Origin: Acidobacteriota bacterium
Lineage (GTDB): Bacteria > Acidobacteriota > JAAYUB01
NCBI GenBank assembly: GCA_029565065.1
Contig: JAKQOW010000051.1
Span: 62,001 to 126,000 of the forward strand
Length of the DNA: 64,000 nt
Reading direction: 5' to 3'
Of this stretch, positions 9,818-18,823 are shown piece by piece (positions within the stretch are counted from its first letter, which is position 1; each line of letters starts with the position of its first letter). The notes beneath the pieces were generated by a model. The model worked only from the letters and a program-made list of their open reading frames with translations, was not told where the DNA came from and made no database searches. Position numbers and translations under genes: made by a program.

Positions 9818-11116
9818 TCATTGCGATGATTGCGCTGCCGGTCGGACGAGGCGGGCGCCGAGCGTGGCCAGGTCAGCGAAGAAGTCGGGGTATGACTTGC
9901 GGACGCACTCCGCGCCGACGATGGTCACGGGACCGGCGGCGCCGAGCGCGGCCACCGCCGCGGCCATGGCCATGCGGTGGTCGCCCCCGGCGTCCACCGT
10001 TCCGCCCGTCAGCCGGCGGCCGCCGACCACCACCAGAACATCCCCCTCTCGCCGGACATCCCCGCCGAGCCCCGTGAACATCCGGATCAGCGCCGTCGCA
10101 CGGTCGCTTTCCTTGTGAGCCAGACGGTCCGCACCGCCCAGCACGCTCCGCCCACGGGCGTGGACCGCCAGGGCCACCAGGGGTGGGAACAGGTCGGGTG
10201 CGTCGGTCAGGTCGATCTCGAAGGCGCGCGGTTCCGCGCGGACGATCCGCACGCGTTCCGTCACCGTCAGTCCTCCCGGCACAGCGTCCCACTCGGGCGC
10301 CGCCCCGGCCGCTGCCAGCGCCTCCAGGATTCGGTGGTCTGCCTGGGTGGAGGCCGGGTCCAGTCCCGTCACGACGACGTCACCGGCTACGGCCCCGGCC
10401 ACCAGGAGAAACGCCGCCCCGCTCCAATCCCCTTCCACGATATATTCCCCCGGCCGGTACCGTTGATTGCCGCGGATGCGGAATTCCCCATATTCCTCGT
10501 GCTCGGCAATCACCCCGAACGCGCGCATCACCGTCAGGGTCAGGTCGATGTACGGACGGCTGGCCAACCGCTGCACCGTCAGGATGGAGTCATCCGGCGC
10601 CATGGGCAGGGCCATGAGCAGGCCCGTCAGGAACTGAGACGTGAGCGCTCCTTCCATTTCCACCGGTCCGCCCCGCAACGGTCCCCGCACCCGCAGGGGC
10701 AAGTGCCCGCCCGTACTCACACACTCCGCACCCAGCTGCCGGAGCGGATTCTCCACGGGCCCCACCGGCCGGCGGAGCAGCGATCCTCGGCCCGTGATGG
10801 TCACCGCCTCTGTGCCGAGCGCCGCGATGGCTGGGAACAGCCGCGCCGTCAGCCCCGACTCGCGGCAGTCCAGGGGCACGCCCGTCGGGGCGAGGCCGCC
10901 GGTCACGGTCACACGATCCCGCCCCGCCGCCACCCGCGCCCCCAGCGCCCGGGCCACCGCCAGCGCCGCCCAGGCGTCGTCGCAACGGGACGGATTCCCG
11001 ATGGTCGTCCGGCCGTCCGCCAGCAGCGCGGCCGCCACCGCCCGGATCATGGCGCTCTTGGACGCCGGCGCCGCCGCCGTGCCGCACACCGCCGACGGCA
11101 TCACCCGCACGTTCAC
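9818..11116 (-). CDS. aroA: 3-phosphoshikimate 1-carboxyvinyltransferase (EPSP synthase)
   Basis: A 432-residue enzyme that adds enolpyruvate from PEP to shikimate-3-phosphate, the penultimate step to chorismate. The N-terminal lysine motif is PASKSAMIRA, a variant of the usual PGDKSxxHRA; HKESDR and GDHRMAMA near the C-terminus are intact. Its ATG overlaps the trpA stop in an ATGA, so it is translationally coupled as the last gene of the supraoperon. It thus supplies the chorismate that TrpEG draws on. Confidence 0.93.
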   Translation of the reverse strand: MNVRVMPSAVCGTAAAPASKSAMIRAVAAALLADGRTTIGNPSRCDDAWAALAVARALGARVAAGRDRVTVTGGLAPTGVPLDCRESGLTARLFPAIAALGTEAVTITGRGSLLRRPVGPVENPLRQLGAECVSTGGHLPLRVRGPLRGGPVEMEGALTSQFLTGLLMALPMAPDDSILTVQRLASRPYIDLTLTVMRAFGVIAEHEEYGEFRIRGNQRYRPGEYIVEGDWSGAAFLLVAGAVAGDVVVTGLDPASTQADHRILEALAAAGAAPEWDAVPGGLTVTERVRIVRAEPRAFEIDLTDAPDLFPPLVALAVHARGRSVLGGADRLAHKESDRATALIRMFTGLGGDVRREGDVLVVVGGRRLTGGTVDAGGDHRMAMAAAVAALGAAGPVTIVGAECVRKSYPDFFADLATLGARLVRPAAQSSQ

Positions 11117-11931
11117 GCCTCACCCCCGTTGCCTCTGCCGCTGCGTTGCGGCAGGCCTCGAAACTGGCGGACGAACGTCGCCACGTCGGCCAACACCTCG
11201 TCGGCCGGCCGGCCCGGCTCCACCCGCCGGGCGATGGCGCTGCCCATGATGAATCCGTCCACGTCCTGCAACGCCATCGCCTGTTCCGGGCGACTGATGC
11301 CGAATCCCACGAGCAGCGGCAAGTCCGACCGCATCCGGATTCGAGCCACCTGCTCCCGCAACGCGGTGTCCGCGTCCTGATCGGTTCCGGTCACCCCCGC
11401 CACTGACACCAAGTAGACAAATCCGGATGCCGCCGCTAGGATCCGCTCCAGCCGCGCCGGCGGCGTGGTGGGCGCCACGAGCTGAATCAGGTGCACCCCC
11501 GCGCCGACACAGGCCCGGTGCAACTCACCGCACTCGTCCACGGGCAGATCCGGCACGATGAGACCCTGGACGCCTGCCAGGGCAAGCCGCGCCGCGAAAT
11601 CGGCCGGTCCCGTCTGAAACACCAGGTTGGCATACGTGGTGAGCACGACGGGCCGGTGGAACCCGGGCGGCTTCAGTCTTGCCGCCAGGTGGAACACATC
11701 GGCGGGCCGCACCCCGTTTTCCAGCGCGCGACGGCAGGCGGCCTGGAACACCGGCCCGTCGGCCAGCGGGTCGCTGTACGGGATGCCCAGTTCCAGAATG
11801 TCCACCGCCGGGGCCAGCGCGTCGATCAGCCGCCGGGTGAACGCCGCGTCTGGATAGCCGGCGTACACATGGGCCATGAAGGCCAGCCGGCCGGTCCGGT
11901 GGCAATCATGCAGTCGTTGGGTCAGGTTCAT
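11113..11931 (-). CDS. trpA: Tryptophan synthase alpha subunit
   Basis: A 272-residue TIM barrel that cleaves indole-3-glycerol phosphate to indole and glyceraldehyde-3-phosphate. The catalytic Glu and Asp sit in [17 protein letters not shown], and the phosphate loop GFGISRPEQ is present. The usual TAGDP near the start reads YAGYP. The start overlaps the trpC-F-B stop (ATGA) and the stop overlaps the aroA start (ATGA). It is separate from the beta domain, which is fused to TrpC and TrpF upstream; channelling would need it to dock on that fusion. Confidence 0.95.
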   Translation of the reverse strand: MNLTQRLHDCHRTGRLAFMAHVYAGYPDAAFTRRLIDALAPAVDILELGIPYSDPLADGPVFQAACRRALENGVRPADVFHLAARLKPPGFHRPVVLTTYANLVFQTGPADFAARLALAGVQGLIVPDLPVDECGELHRACVGAGVHLIQLVAPTTPPARLERILAAASGFVYLVSVAGVTGTDQDADTALREQVARIRMRSDLPLLVGFGISRPEQAMALQDVDGFIMGSAIARRVEPGRPADEVLADVATFVRQFRGLPQRSGRGNGGEA

Positions 11932-14384
11932 GGTTGCGCCTCCACGGTCGCCAAGTCCTTATCGCCCCGGCCCGACAGGTTGAGCACCACCAGGTCGCCG
12001 GATCCGAGGTTCATCTTCAGCACATGGGCCAGGGCGTGGGCCGATTCCAACGCCGGGATGATCCCCTCGGCGCGGGCCAGCAGCCGGAAGGCCGCCACCG
12101 CCTCGGCGTCGGTCGCGGTGACATAGTCGGCCCGGCCGGTCCGGTGCAGATGGGCATGCTGCGGGCCCACGCCCGGGTAGTCCAGGCCGGCGGAGACACT
12201 GTGCGCCTCCTCGATCTGGCCGTCGGCGTCCTGCAGCACCATGGTCCGGGCTCCCTGGAAGATTCCCTCGCGCCCGCCGCCGAGCGACGCGCCATGGCGT
12301 ACGCCGTCGCCGCCGGCCTCCACCCCCACGAGCCGGACTCCGGCGTCTCCCAGAAACGCGTCGAAGATTCCGATGGCGTTCGACCCGCCGCCCACGCACG
12401 CCACCACCGCATCGGGCAGCCGCCCTTCGACCGCCAAAATCTGCTCCCGCGCCTCGCGCCCGATGACCTTCTGGAAATCCCGTACCACCGCCGGGTAGGG
12501 ATAGGGGCCCGCCACCGACCCCAGCAGGTAGTACGTGGTGCGGACGTTCGTCGTCCAGTCGCGGAGCGCCTCGCTCACCGCATCCTTCAGCGTGCCGCAC
12601 CCGGGCGCGGTCTCCACCGGCTGCACCGTCGCGCCGCAGAGGCGCATTCGCTCCACGTTGACGCGCTGGCGGGCCATGTCCTCGACGCCCATGTACACCT
12701 CCACCGACAGCCGGAACAGGGCGCCGGCCATGGCCACGGCGACACCATGCTGCCCGGCCCCGGTCTCCGCGACGACGCGCGTCTTGCCCATGCGGCGCGC
12801 CAACAGCATCTGCCCCAGCACGTTGTTGGTCTTGTGAGCGCCGCCGTGGAGCAAGTCCTCACGTTTGAGATAAACCTTACCACCCGCAGCCGCAGAGAAG
12901 TTCCTTGCCAGGTACAGCGGCGTGGGCCGGCCGGCGTAGTCCGCGAGCAGCCTCGCCAACTCGGCTTTGAACGACGGATCGGCTAAGGCGTGTCCCCACG
13001 CCGCCTCCAGTTCATCGAGCGCGGCCATGAGCGTCTCGGGCACGAACCGCCCGCCGAACCGGCCGAAGCGGGTGCGGTCCTTGGCGGCGCGGGCGAACTG
13101 CTCCACGGCGATCGTGTCCTTGATCCCCGGCGCCGTCTCCAGGCCGGAGCAGGCGTCCACGGCGAAGGGATCCACCGGCAGGTCGGTCACCGTGTCGGGC
13201 CCGAGGCCGCCGGCCAGGAACACCTTGCCGGGCACGCCGGCCAGCAGCCGGTGGTCGAACGAACGGCCAGTCCCGCCGAATCGCGCCCCGTCGCCGCCGT
13301 CGTACAGCCGGGCGAACACGCGGTAGCCGTCCGTTTCCGGCAGGCTCTCGCCCACGCGGAATGCCTTGATCACCGGCCATTCCCAGCCGCGGCAAAAGGC
13401 GGCGCTCTCACAGCCGTGGAACTGAAGCACGTCGAGACCGACCTCTGTTGCGATGCGGCGCACCGCCCTCCGCGGCGCGTCCACGAACACGCCTGCCGTC
13501 GCCACGGTGTTGGGCAGCCCCCGGGCGATCGCCGCCGCGCATTCCGGCTCGATGTAGCGCGGACTGCCGGGGTGGAAGTTGAAGCCGATGTAGTCGGCGC
13601 CGGCTGCAACGGCCGCCGCCGCGTCCTCAGCCCGAGTCACGCCGCATACCTTCACTCTCGGCCGGCGCAGCGCCGCCAGTTGCTCGGCCGGATCTGCGGC
13701 GCGCATGAGCGCCGTGCCCACGAGCACGGCGTGGGTGTCCAGCCGGATGATGTCGGCCAGGCTGGCGATGCCCGACTCGCTCACCACCAGGCGGTCGGCG
13801 GGAATCAACGCCTTGAGTCGCAGCGTGGTCTCCAGGTCCACCCGAAAATCGCACAGATCCCGGTTGTTGATCCCGATGATTGCCGAGTCGGCGGCCAGGG
13901 CTTTTTCCACCTCCGCCTCGGTGTGCACCTCCACCAGGCTATCCATGCCAAGACCGGCGGCGATGCCGATGAAACGCCGCAGGTCCGCCGCCGACAACAG
14001 CGCGGCGATGAGGAGCACGGCGTCGGCGCCCAGCGCCCGCGACTCCAGAATCTGGGTCTCGTCGATGATGAAATCCTTGCGCAGCACCGGCAGCATCGTG
14101 ACCGTTTTCACCCGACGGATGTCCGCCGGGTCGCCACCGAAGAAGCGGCGATCGGTGACCACCGAAATGGCCGAAGCATAGCGGTCGTATGCCATCGCCA
14201 GTTCCCGGACGGACCGAGCGCCCAGTTCGCCCGCCGAAGGCGACCGCCGCTTGATTTCGGCGATGAGATGGTGCCGCCCCCGCAGGTGGGCACGGAGGCT
14301 CCGCGCCGCGGGTTTGAGCCGCGTGAAGTCGGTGCCGCGCGGCAGCTCGGTCCGCTTATGGGCGACGATCTGATCCAGAATCAT
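11928..14384 (-). CDS. trpCFB: Trifunctional TrpC-TrpF-TrpB fusion
   Basis: One uninterrupted 818-codon frame encodes three complete enzymes. Residues 1-241 are indole-3-glycerol phosphate synthase (EIKRRSPS with Glu43 and Lys45, Lys103 in LRKDF, INNRDL, SESGI). Residues 242-437 are phosphoribosylanthranilate isomerase (catalytic Cys247 in KVCGVTR, Asp410 in VDACSG). Residues 438-818 are tryptophan synthase beta (PLP Lys518 in GGAHKTNN, Glu540 in [15 protein letters not shown]). The junctions have almost no linker. Each domain is near its normal length with its key residues, so all three should be active. The start overlaps trpD by 29 bases and the stop overlaps trpA. TrpC-TrpF fusions are well known in enteric bacteria; this three-way fusion is unusual. 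Confidence 0.96.
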   Translation of the reverse strand: MILDQIVAHKRTELPRGTDFTRLKPAARSLRAHLRGRHHLIAEIKRRSPSAGELGARSVRELAMAYDRYASAISVVTDRRFFGGDPADIRRVKTVTMLPVLRKDFIIDETQILESRALGADAVLLIAALLSAADLRRFIGIAAGLGMDSLVEVHTEAEVEKALAADSAIIGINNRDLCDFRVDLETTLRLKALIPADRLVVSESGIASLADIIRLDTHAVLVGTALMRAADPAEQLAALRRPRVKVCGVTRAEDAAAAVAAGADYIGFNFHPGSPRYIEPECAAAIARGLPNTVATAGVFVDAPRRAVRRIATEVGLDVLQFHGCESAAFCRGWEWPVIKAFRVGESLPETDGYRVFARLYDGGDGARFGGTGRSFDHRLLAGVPGKVFLAGGLGPDTVTDLPVDPFAVDACSGLETAPGIKDTIAVEQFARAAKDRTRFGRFGGRFVPETLMAALDELEAAWGHALADPSFKAELARLLADYAGRPTPLYLARNFSAAAGGKVYLKREDLLHGGAHKTNNVLGQMLLARRMGKTRVVAETGAGQHGVAVAMAGALFRLSVEVYMGVEDMARQRVNVERMRLCGATVQPVETAPGCGTLKDAVSEALRDWTTNVRTTYYLLGSVAGPYPYPAVVRDFQKVIGREAREQILAVEGRLPDAVVACVGGGSNAIGIFDAFLGDAGVRLVGVEAGGDGVRHGASLGGGREGIFQGARTMVLQDADGQIEEAHSVSAGLDYPGVGPQHAHLHRTGRADYVTATDAEAVAAFRLLARAEGIIPALESAHALAHVLKMNLGSGDLVVLNLSGRGDKDLATVEAQP

Positions 14385-15390
14385 GACTGTACCTCCTCAA
14401 GTCTTCCAGCTTGGCCGCAGCCCGACCCGAATCCACGGCCGCTGCGGCTCGGGCGATGCCATCGGCGAACGATGCGGCCCGCCCCGCGACCAGCAGGCCC
14501 GCCGCCGCATTGAGCAGCACCACGCTCCGAGCGGGACACCGCTCACCCGCCAGCACGCGCTGCACAACGGCGGCGCTGGCCCCGGGCCCGTCCACGGCCA
14601 GCGCTTCCCGGGGGACGCACCCCAACCCGGTCTCGGCCGGGTGGAGGATGAACGTCTGCACGCAGCCGCGGCACAACCAGGCGATCCGGTTGGGACCGTC
14701 CAGGGTGAGTTCGTCCAGGCCGTCGCCGTGGACCACCATGGCATCCTCCAGTCCCAGCCGCGCCAGCGTCTGAGCAAACAGGTTTGTCAGCTCGGGGTCA
14801 TAGACGCCGATGAGCTGCGCGCTCACTCCAGCCGGGTTGAGCAGCGGCCCCAGCAGGTTGAACACGGTGCGGATGCCCAGGTCCCGGCGGATTTCTCCCA
14901 CCCGCCGGAACGCCGGGTGGTGCGCCGGCGCGAACAGGAAACCGATCCCCGCGGTTTCGATGCACCGTTGAACGCCTTCCGGAGGCAACTGCACGTTCAC
15001 GCCGAGCGCCTCGAGCACATCAGCGCTGCCGCAGCGCGACGAGACCGAGCGGTTGCCGTGTTTGGCTACCGCTACCCCGCAGCCCGCCAACACGAACGCC
15101 GCGGCGGTGGAGATGTTGAACGTCCGACAACCGTCGCCCCCCGTGCCGCAGGTGTCCATGAGCGGCCGAGCCCGCGGCGCGATCCGCACCGCCGCGGACC
15201 GGGCCAGTTCCACAAAGGCGGCCAGCTCCGTCACCGAAACCCCCTTCAGGTTCAGCGCCATCAGCGCCGCCCCCACGCGGGCGTCGGACCAGGAGCCGTC
15301 CATCACCGAGCGCATGAAGCCGAGCGACTCCTCGCGGGTCAGGTCTTGCCGCCGGCTGAGTTTCGTCAGGATGGCCTCCGCAGTGCTCAT
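14356..15390 (-). CDS. trpD: Anthranilate phosphoribosyltransferase
   Basis: A 344-residue enzyme that joins PRPP and anthranilate. The signature DTCGTGGDG, the NIST loop, KHGNRSVSS and [10 protein letters not shown] are all present. The ATG at 15390 overlaps the trpG stop in an ATGA; longer readings upstream would run through trpG and are rejected. The 3' end overlaps the fusion gene by 29 bases, more than the 4-base overlaps elsewhere in the operon. TrpG is a separate protein here, unlike the TrpG-TrpD fusion of enterics. Confidence 0.95.
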   Translation of the reverse strand: MSTAEAILTKLSRRQDLTREESLGFMRSVMDGSWSDARVGAALMALNLKGVSVTELAAFVELARSAAVRIAPRARPLMDTCGTGGDGCRTFNISTAAAFVLAGCGVAVAKHGNRSVSSRCGSADVLEALGVNVQLPPEGVQRCIETAGIGFLFAPAHHPAFRRVGEIRRDLGIRTVFNLLGPLLNPAGVSAQLIGVYDPELTNLFAQTLARLGLEDAMVVHGDGLDELTLDGPNRIAWLCRGCVQTFILHPAETGLGCVPREALAVDGPGASAAVVQRVLAGERCPARSVVLLNAAAGLLVAGRAASFADGIARAAAAVDSGRAAAKLEDLRRYSHDSGSDRRP

Positions 15391-15959
15391 GGCAGCCTCC
15401 GCAGTACGTTGGCCAGGATCCGGCTGCCGTGGGCGGTGAGGATCGACTCGGGATGGAACTGCAGCCCCGTCAGCCGACCGGACGGCTCTTCGACCGCCAT
15501 CGGGATCCCCTCGGCCACCGCGGTCACCACCAGCGGCGGCGGGATCCGCGCCCCGCACAGCGAGTGGTACCGGCCGGCGGAAAAGGTCCGCGGCACGCCG
15601 TCGAACAGCGGCGTTCCCGTGTGCGTCACCAGCGATTTTTTGCCGTGCACCGGCAGCGGCGTCCGCTCCACGACGCCGCCGAACGCTTCAATGAGGCACT
15701 GATGTCCCAGGCAGATGCCCAGGATGGGATAGTTCGAATGGTACCGCCGAATCAGGGGAACGCAGATGCCGGCCTCGGAGGGGGAGGACGGTCCGGGAGA
15801 AAGCACGATCAGGCGCGGCTGCAGCTCACCGAGCATCCGCTCCAGGTCGGCCGGCGCTATGTCGTTCCGGTGAATCCGGACCGCCGCACCCAGGCTGCGT
15901 AGCTCATCCACCAGGTTGTAGGTGAAGGAATCGAAGTTGTCGATCATCAGAACGTTCAT
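15387..15959 (-). CDS. trpG: Anthranilate synthase component II (glutamine amidotransferase)
   Basis: A 190-residue class I glutamine amidotransferase that delivers ammonia to TrpE. The N-terminal MIDNFDSFTYNL, the oxyanion segment SPGPSSP, the nucleophile Cys83 in GICLGHQ and the FHPES His/Glu motif are visible. In principle it may also serve PabB; no pabB is in the window. Its ATG overlaps the trpE stop and its stop overlaps the trpD start (both ATGA), giving a tightly coupled trpE-G-D block. Confidence 0.95.
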   Translation of the reverse strand: MNVLMIDNFDSFTYNLVDELRSLGAAVRIHRNDIAPADLERMLGELQPRLIVLSPGPSSPSEAGICVPLIRRYHSNYPILGICLGHQCLIEAFGGVVERTPLPVHGKKSLVTHTGTPLFDGVPRTFSAGRYHSLCGARIPPPLVVTAVAEGIPMAVEEPSGRLTGLQFHPESILTAHGSRILANVLRRLP

Positions 15960-17515
15960 GACATCACCCCCAGGGCTTCGAGGCAGGCCCGACTCTTGCG
16001 CCACGTCTCCTCGCACTCGCGCTCGGGCACCGAGTCATAGACGATGCCGGCGCCGGCGCGGACTTCGGCCATGCCGTCCCGCAGCAGGATGGAGCGGATG
16101 ACGATGCAGGAATCGAAGTCGCCGCGCGGCGTCAGGTAGCAGACCGCCCCGCCGTAAAAGCCCCGCGCGTCGGGCTCGTAGCGGCAGATCAGCTCCATCG
16201 CCTTGATCTTGGGCGCCCCGGTGAGCGTGCCCATGTTCATGGTGGCCTTGTAGGCGTGAAGCGCGTCGAGATCGGCCCGCAGCCGACCCCGCACCGTGGA
16301 GACCAGGTGCTGGACATGGGAGTACTTCTCCACCTTCAGCAGCTCGGGCGCGTGGCGCGTACCCGGCGCGGCGACGCGGGCGATGTCGTTGCGGGCCAGA
16401 TCCACCAGCATGCAGTGCTCGGCCAGCTCCTTGCCGTCCTGGAGCAGGTCCAGCTCGAAGCGGGAATCCAGTTCCGGATCGATGCGGCCGTCCCGACGGC
16501 CGCGCGGGAACGTTCCGGCGATGGGCCGGATCTCGACGGTTCGCTCCGGCCCGGCCGACACCTTGAGACACGTCTCGGGGCTGGAGCCCAGCAACGCATA
16601 CTCCGGGGTTTGGTACAGAAACATGTATGGCCCAGGGTTGATGCCCTTGAGCCGGGCATAGACATCGAGGGGCGGCTCGACCGACGGCAACCGGAAGCTC
16701 CGGGACAGAACACACTGGAACACGTCGCCCCGGCCGATGTGTTTCTGGAGGCGGACCACGCGCTCCTCGAACTCAGCGTCAGTTGGCGACACCAGCGGCG
16801 GGCCCGCCTCCGGCGCCGGCGGGCAGTGATACGGCTTCGCCGTCCGGACCGCCTCCTCCAACCGGCGGATCGTCTCCATGCAGTCGTACCGGGCATCACT
16901 GTCCGCGCCGTTGAGCACCGGCAGGTTGGAAATGAGATAGGTCTTGTTCTGCAGGTGGTCCATCACGAACAGGTTGTCGGCGAAGTAGAAGTCCAGGTCG
17001 GGCAGACCGCCGTCGGGCTGGGGCGGCAGCGTCTCGAATGCCCGGACCGCGTCATAGGCGATGACGCCGTAGAGACCGCCGAAGGGAATATCCAGCCGGA
17101 TGCGCGGCTCCAACCGGAACACCACGGCTCGGAGCACGTCGAAGATGTCGCCCGACTTCAGCCGCGCGTCCTCATCCTGAAAGCCCGTCGCCACGGGCAC
17201 CCGTCCCGTGATGGCCTCGTCGGACACCGCCACCTCGACGGCGAAAGGGAATGCCCCGCCCAGATGCGCCAGGTAACGGCGCCCGCGGGCGTTGAGCGCC
17301 CGCACCGCAAAGCGGCCGTTTTTCGCGGTGATCCGCAGGGACGGATCGACGCAGCCGGTGCTCTTGTCGCCGTACTTCTCGATGAGGTCGGCGGATTCCA
17401 GAAGAAATGCATGCGGGCCCCGCCGCAAGCATTGGAAGAGGCCCACCGGATCCACCGTGGTGTCCAGCACCTTGTAGACCGTGTCCAGCGTGCCCGGCGT
17501 GATGTAGGGCGGCAT
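15956..17515 (-). CDS. trpE: Anthranilate synthase component I
   Basis: A 519-residue chorismate-utilising enzyme. The N-terminal LLES motif (residues 38-41), where the Ser contributes to the tryptophan feedback site in characterised enzymes, is intact, so feedback inhibition is expected. The C-terminal catalytic domain has GSSPE, PIAGT, the HxxLVDLARND segment, TLTGAPKI and GAGIV. The ATG at 17515 shares one base with the aroF stop (TGATG). A much longer open frame upstream is the out-of-frame shadow of aroF. Confidence 0.96.
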   Translation of the reverse strand: MPPYITPGTLDTVYKVLDTTVDPVGLFQCLRRGPHAFLLESADLIEKYGDKSTGCVDPSLRITAKNGRFAVRALNARGRRYLAHLGGAFPFAVEVAVSDEAITGRVPVATGFQDEDARLKSGDIFDVLRAVVFRLEPRIRLDIPFGGLYGVIAYDAVRAFETLPPQPDGGLPDLDFYFADNLFVMDHLQNKTYLISNLPVLNGADSDARYDCMETIRRLEEAVRTAKPYHCPPAPEAGPPLVSPTDAEFEERVVRLQKHIGRGDVFQCVLSRSFRLPSVEPPLDVYARLKGINPGPYMFLYQTPEYALLGSSPETCLKVSAGPERTVEIRPIAGTFPRGRRDGRIDPELDSRFELDLLQDGKELAEHCMLVDLARNDIARVAAPGTRHAPELLKVEKYSHVQHLVSTVRGRLRADLDALHAYKATMNMGTLTGAPKIKAMELICRYEPDARGFYGGAVCYLTPRGDFDSCIVIRSILLRDGMAEVRAGAGIVYDSVPERECEETWRKSRACLEALGVMS

Positions 17516-18528
17516 CACAGAACCCTCCCTTCGGCCTTGGCCAGCCGCCGGAGCCCTTTCATCAGCTCCTCGAACTGAGCCGGGTACAGCGACTGCCGCC
17601 CGTCGGACAGGGCGCGCTCCGGCTCGGGGTGGACTTCGACGATGATCCCGTCGGCGCCGCACACCAGCGCCGCCTTGGCCAGCGGGATGACGTATTCCCG
17701 GTATCCGGCGGCGTGCGACGGATCCACGATCACCGGCAGATGGGTGCGGCTCTTGAGCACCGGCACGGCCGCCAGGTCCAGCGTGTTCCGGTAGGCCGTC
17801 TCGAATGTCTTGATCCCCCGCTCGCACAGGATGACCGCCGGGTTCCCCTCGCTGAGGACGTATTCCGCGCTCATGAGAAATTCGTCCAGCGACGCCGCCA
17901 TGCCGCGCTTGAGCAGCACCGGCCGGCCGGCCTGCCCGACCTCCCGCAGCAGACGGAAATTCTGCATGTTCCGCGCACCCACCTGGAGCACGTCGGCGTA
18001 GGCGGCCACAAGCGCCACCTCGTCGGGCGCCATCACCTCGGTGACCACGGCCAGGCCGGTGGCATCGCCCGCCTGCCGGAGCAGCCGCAGCCCCGCTTCG
18101 CCCAGCCCCTGGAAGGAATAGGGTGACGAGCGCGGCTTGAACGCCCCGCCGCGCAGGAAGGTCGCCCCGGCGGCCTTCGTCCGGCGGGCTGTGTCCATGA
18201 TCTGCGCCTCGCTCTCCACGGCGCAGGGGCCGGCCATGACGGAAAAATTCGGAGCGCCCACCAGCCGGCCGCCCACGTCGATGACTGTCTCCGACGGGTA
18301 CAGCTCCCGGCTGGCCAGCTTGTAGGGAGACAAAATGGGCACCACCCGGTCCACCATGGGGTGGCTCTCCAGGTGCAGGCCCGCCAGCACGCGCTCGTCA
18401 CCGAGCGCGCCCAGCACCACCCGCTCGGTGCCGGGCATGTACAGGGGTTTGAGTCCCTCCCGGCTGATGGCCGCGAGAATGGCATCGGCGTGCGCCCGGG
18501 TCGCCTCGTGTTTCAGAACGATGATCAT
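17515..18528 (-). CDS. aroF: 3-deoxy-7-phosphoheptulonate (DAHP) synthase, AroF/Thermotoga type
   Basis: A 337-residue enzyme that commits PEP and erythrose-4-phosphate to the shikimate pathway. Residues 1-70 form a ferredoxin-like regulatory domain ([10 protein letters not shown]...), known in the Thermotoga maritima enzyme to mediate allosteric feedback. The barrel has AGPCAVES (99-106, metal-ligand Cys102), [16 protein letters not shown] (126-141), LLKRG and DPSHAAG. CAGGAGAG precedes the ATG at 18528. As first structural gene after the attenuator, it would be controlled together with the trp genes. Confidence 0.95.
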   Translation of the reverse strand: MIIVLKHEATRAHADAILAAISREGLKPLYMPGTERVVLGALGDERVLAGLHLESHPMVDRVVPILSPYKLASRELYPSETVIDVGGRLVGAPNFSVMAGPCAVESEAQIMDTARRTKAAGATFLRGGAFKPRSSPYSFQGLGEAGLRLLRQAGDATGLAVVTEVMAPDEVALVAAYADVLQVGARNMQNFRLLREVGQAGRPVLLKRGMAASLDEFLMSAEYVLSEGNPAVILCERGIKTFETAYRNTLDLAAVPVLKSRTHLPVIVDPSHAAGYREYVIPLAKAALVCGADGIIVEVHPEPERALSDGRQSLYPAQFEELMKGLRRLAKAEGRVL

Positions 18529-18597
18529 GCCGTCACTCTCCTGTGTCCGCTCCACGGCGGCCGCCGCACCGGTTGGGGTGGGCGTCGGAGAGGCGAC

Positions 18598-18623
18598 AAA
18601 AAACCCACCCTCGCGGGTGGGTT
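18598..18623 (-). terminator. Trp/aro attenuator terminator hairpin
   Basis: On the minus strand AACCCACCC (18623-18615) and GGGTGGGTT (18610-18602) form a perfect 9-bp stem with a GCGA loop, running directly into TTTTTT. This is a strong intrinsic terminator placed after the leader peptide stop and 70 bases before the aroF start, the standard position for an attenuator. Confidence 0.92.
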
Positions 18624-18674
18624 GTCGTCAGTTGGATTGGAGATTTAGATCAGAGGGGGCGATGCGAAACCCAC
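18617..18674 (-). promoter_or_regulatory. Antiterminator pairing that competes with the attenuator
   Basis: Minus-strand GTGGGTTTCG (18674-18665), inside leader codons 28-32, can pair with CGACAACCCAC (18627-18617) in 10 base pairs with one bulged C. The second segment contains most of the terminator's 5' arm, so the two structures exclude each other. A ribosome stalled on codons 17-22 would leave the first segment free and favour read-through; a ribosome reaching the stop at codon 36 would cover it and allow termination. I found no convincing third pairing upstream. Confidence 0.8.
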
Positions 18675-18757
18675 GCCGCGTCGGTAAAATGCCAAGGCCA
18701 CCAAAACCAGTTGGCGCAGGACGTGACCCGGATGTCGGCGAGCTGATTACGCATCAT
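18650..18757 (-). CDS. trpL: Trp-rich leader peptide of the trp/aro supraoperon
   Basis: This 35-residue reading frame begins ATG ATG, ends TGA, and has five Trp codons (17, 19, 20, 22, 29) and two Phe codons (18, 24), clustered as NWFWWPWHF at residues 16-24. It lies between a strong promoter and an attenuator terminator, so its role is to sense charged tRNA-Trp (and possibly tRNA-Phe) by ribosome stalling. Codon 1 starts 7 bases after the -10 hexamer and no Shine-Dalgarno site can fit, so the message may be leaderless; the second ATG is an alternative start. The peptide itself need have no function. Confidence 0.9.
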   Translation of the reverse strand: MMRNQLADIRVTSCANWFWWPWHFTDAAWVSHRPL

Positions 18758-18764
18758 CGGCGGG

Positions 18765-18793
18765 ATTGTAAGGTTCGCCCTGGGTGCTGTCAA
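18765..18793 (-). promoter_or_regulatory. Promoter of the trp/aro supraoperon
   Basis: TTGACA (minus strand, 18793-18788), a 17-base spacer and TACAAT (18770-18765) give a near-perfect housekeeping sigma promoter. Transcription would begin at or within a base or two of the trpL ATG. It starts only 30 bases after the trkH stop. I saw no palindrome resembling the E. coli TrpR operator. Confidence 0.88.
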
Positions 18794-18823
18794 GAAACTT
18801 TTTACAATCGACCGCACCCGGAG

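Noticed and set aside
12990..14513. Long plus-strand reading frame (507 codons) over the trpC-F-B gene
   Set aside because: It is antisense to an unmistakable enzyme gene, is Arg/His/Gln-rich with no motif, and arises from the high G+C content.
18740..18800. TrpR operator overlapping the trp promoter
   Set aside because: No palindrome similar to the CTAG-centred TrpR site was found; control appears to rest on attenuation.
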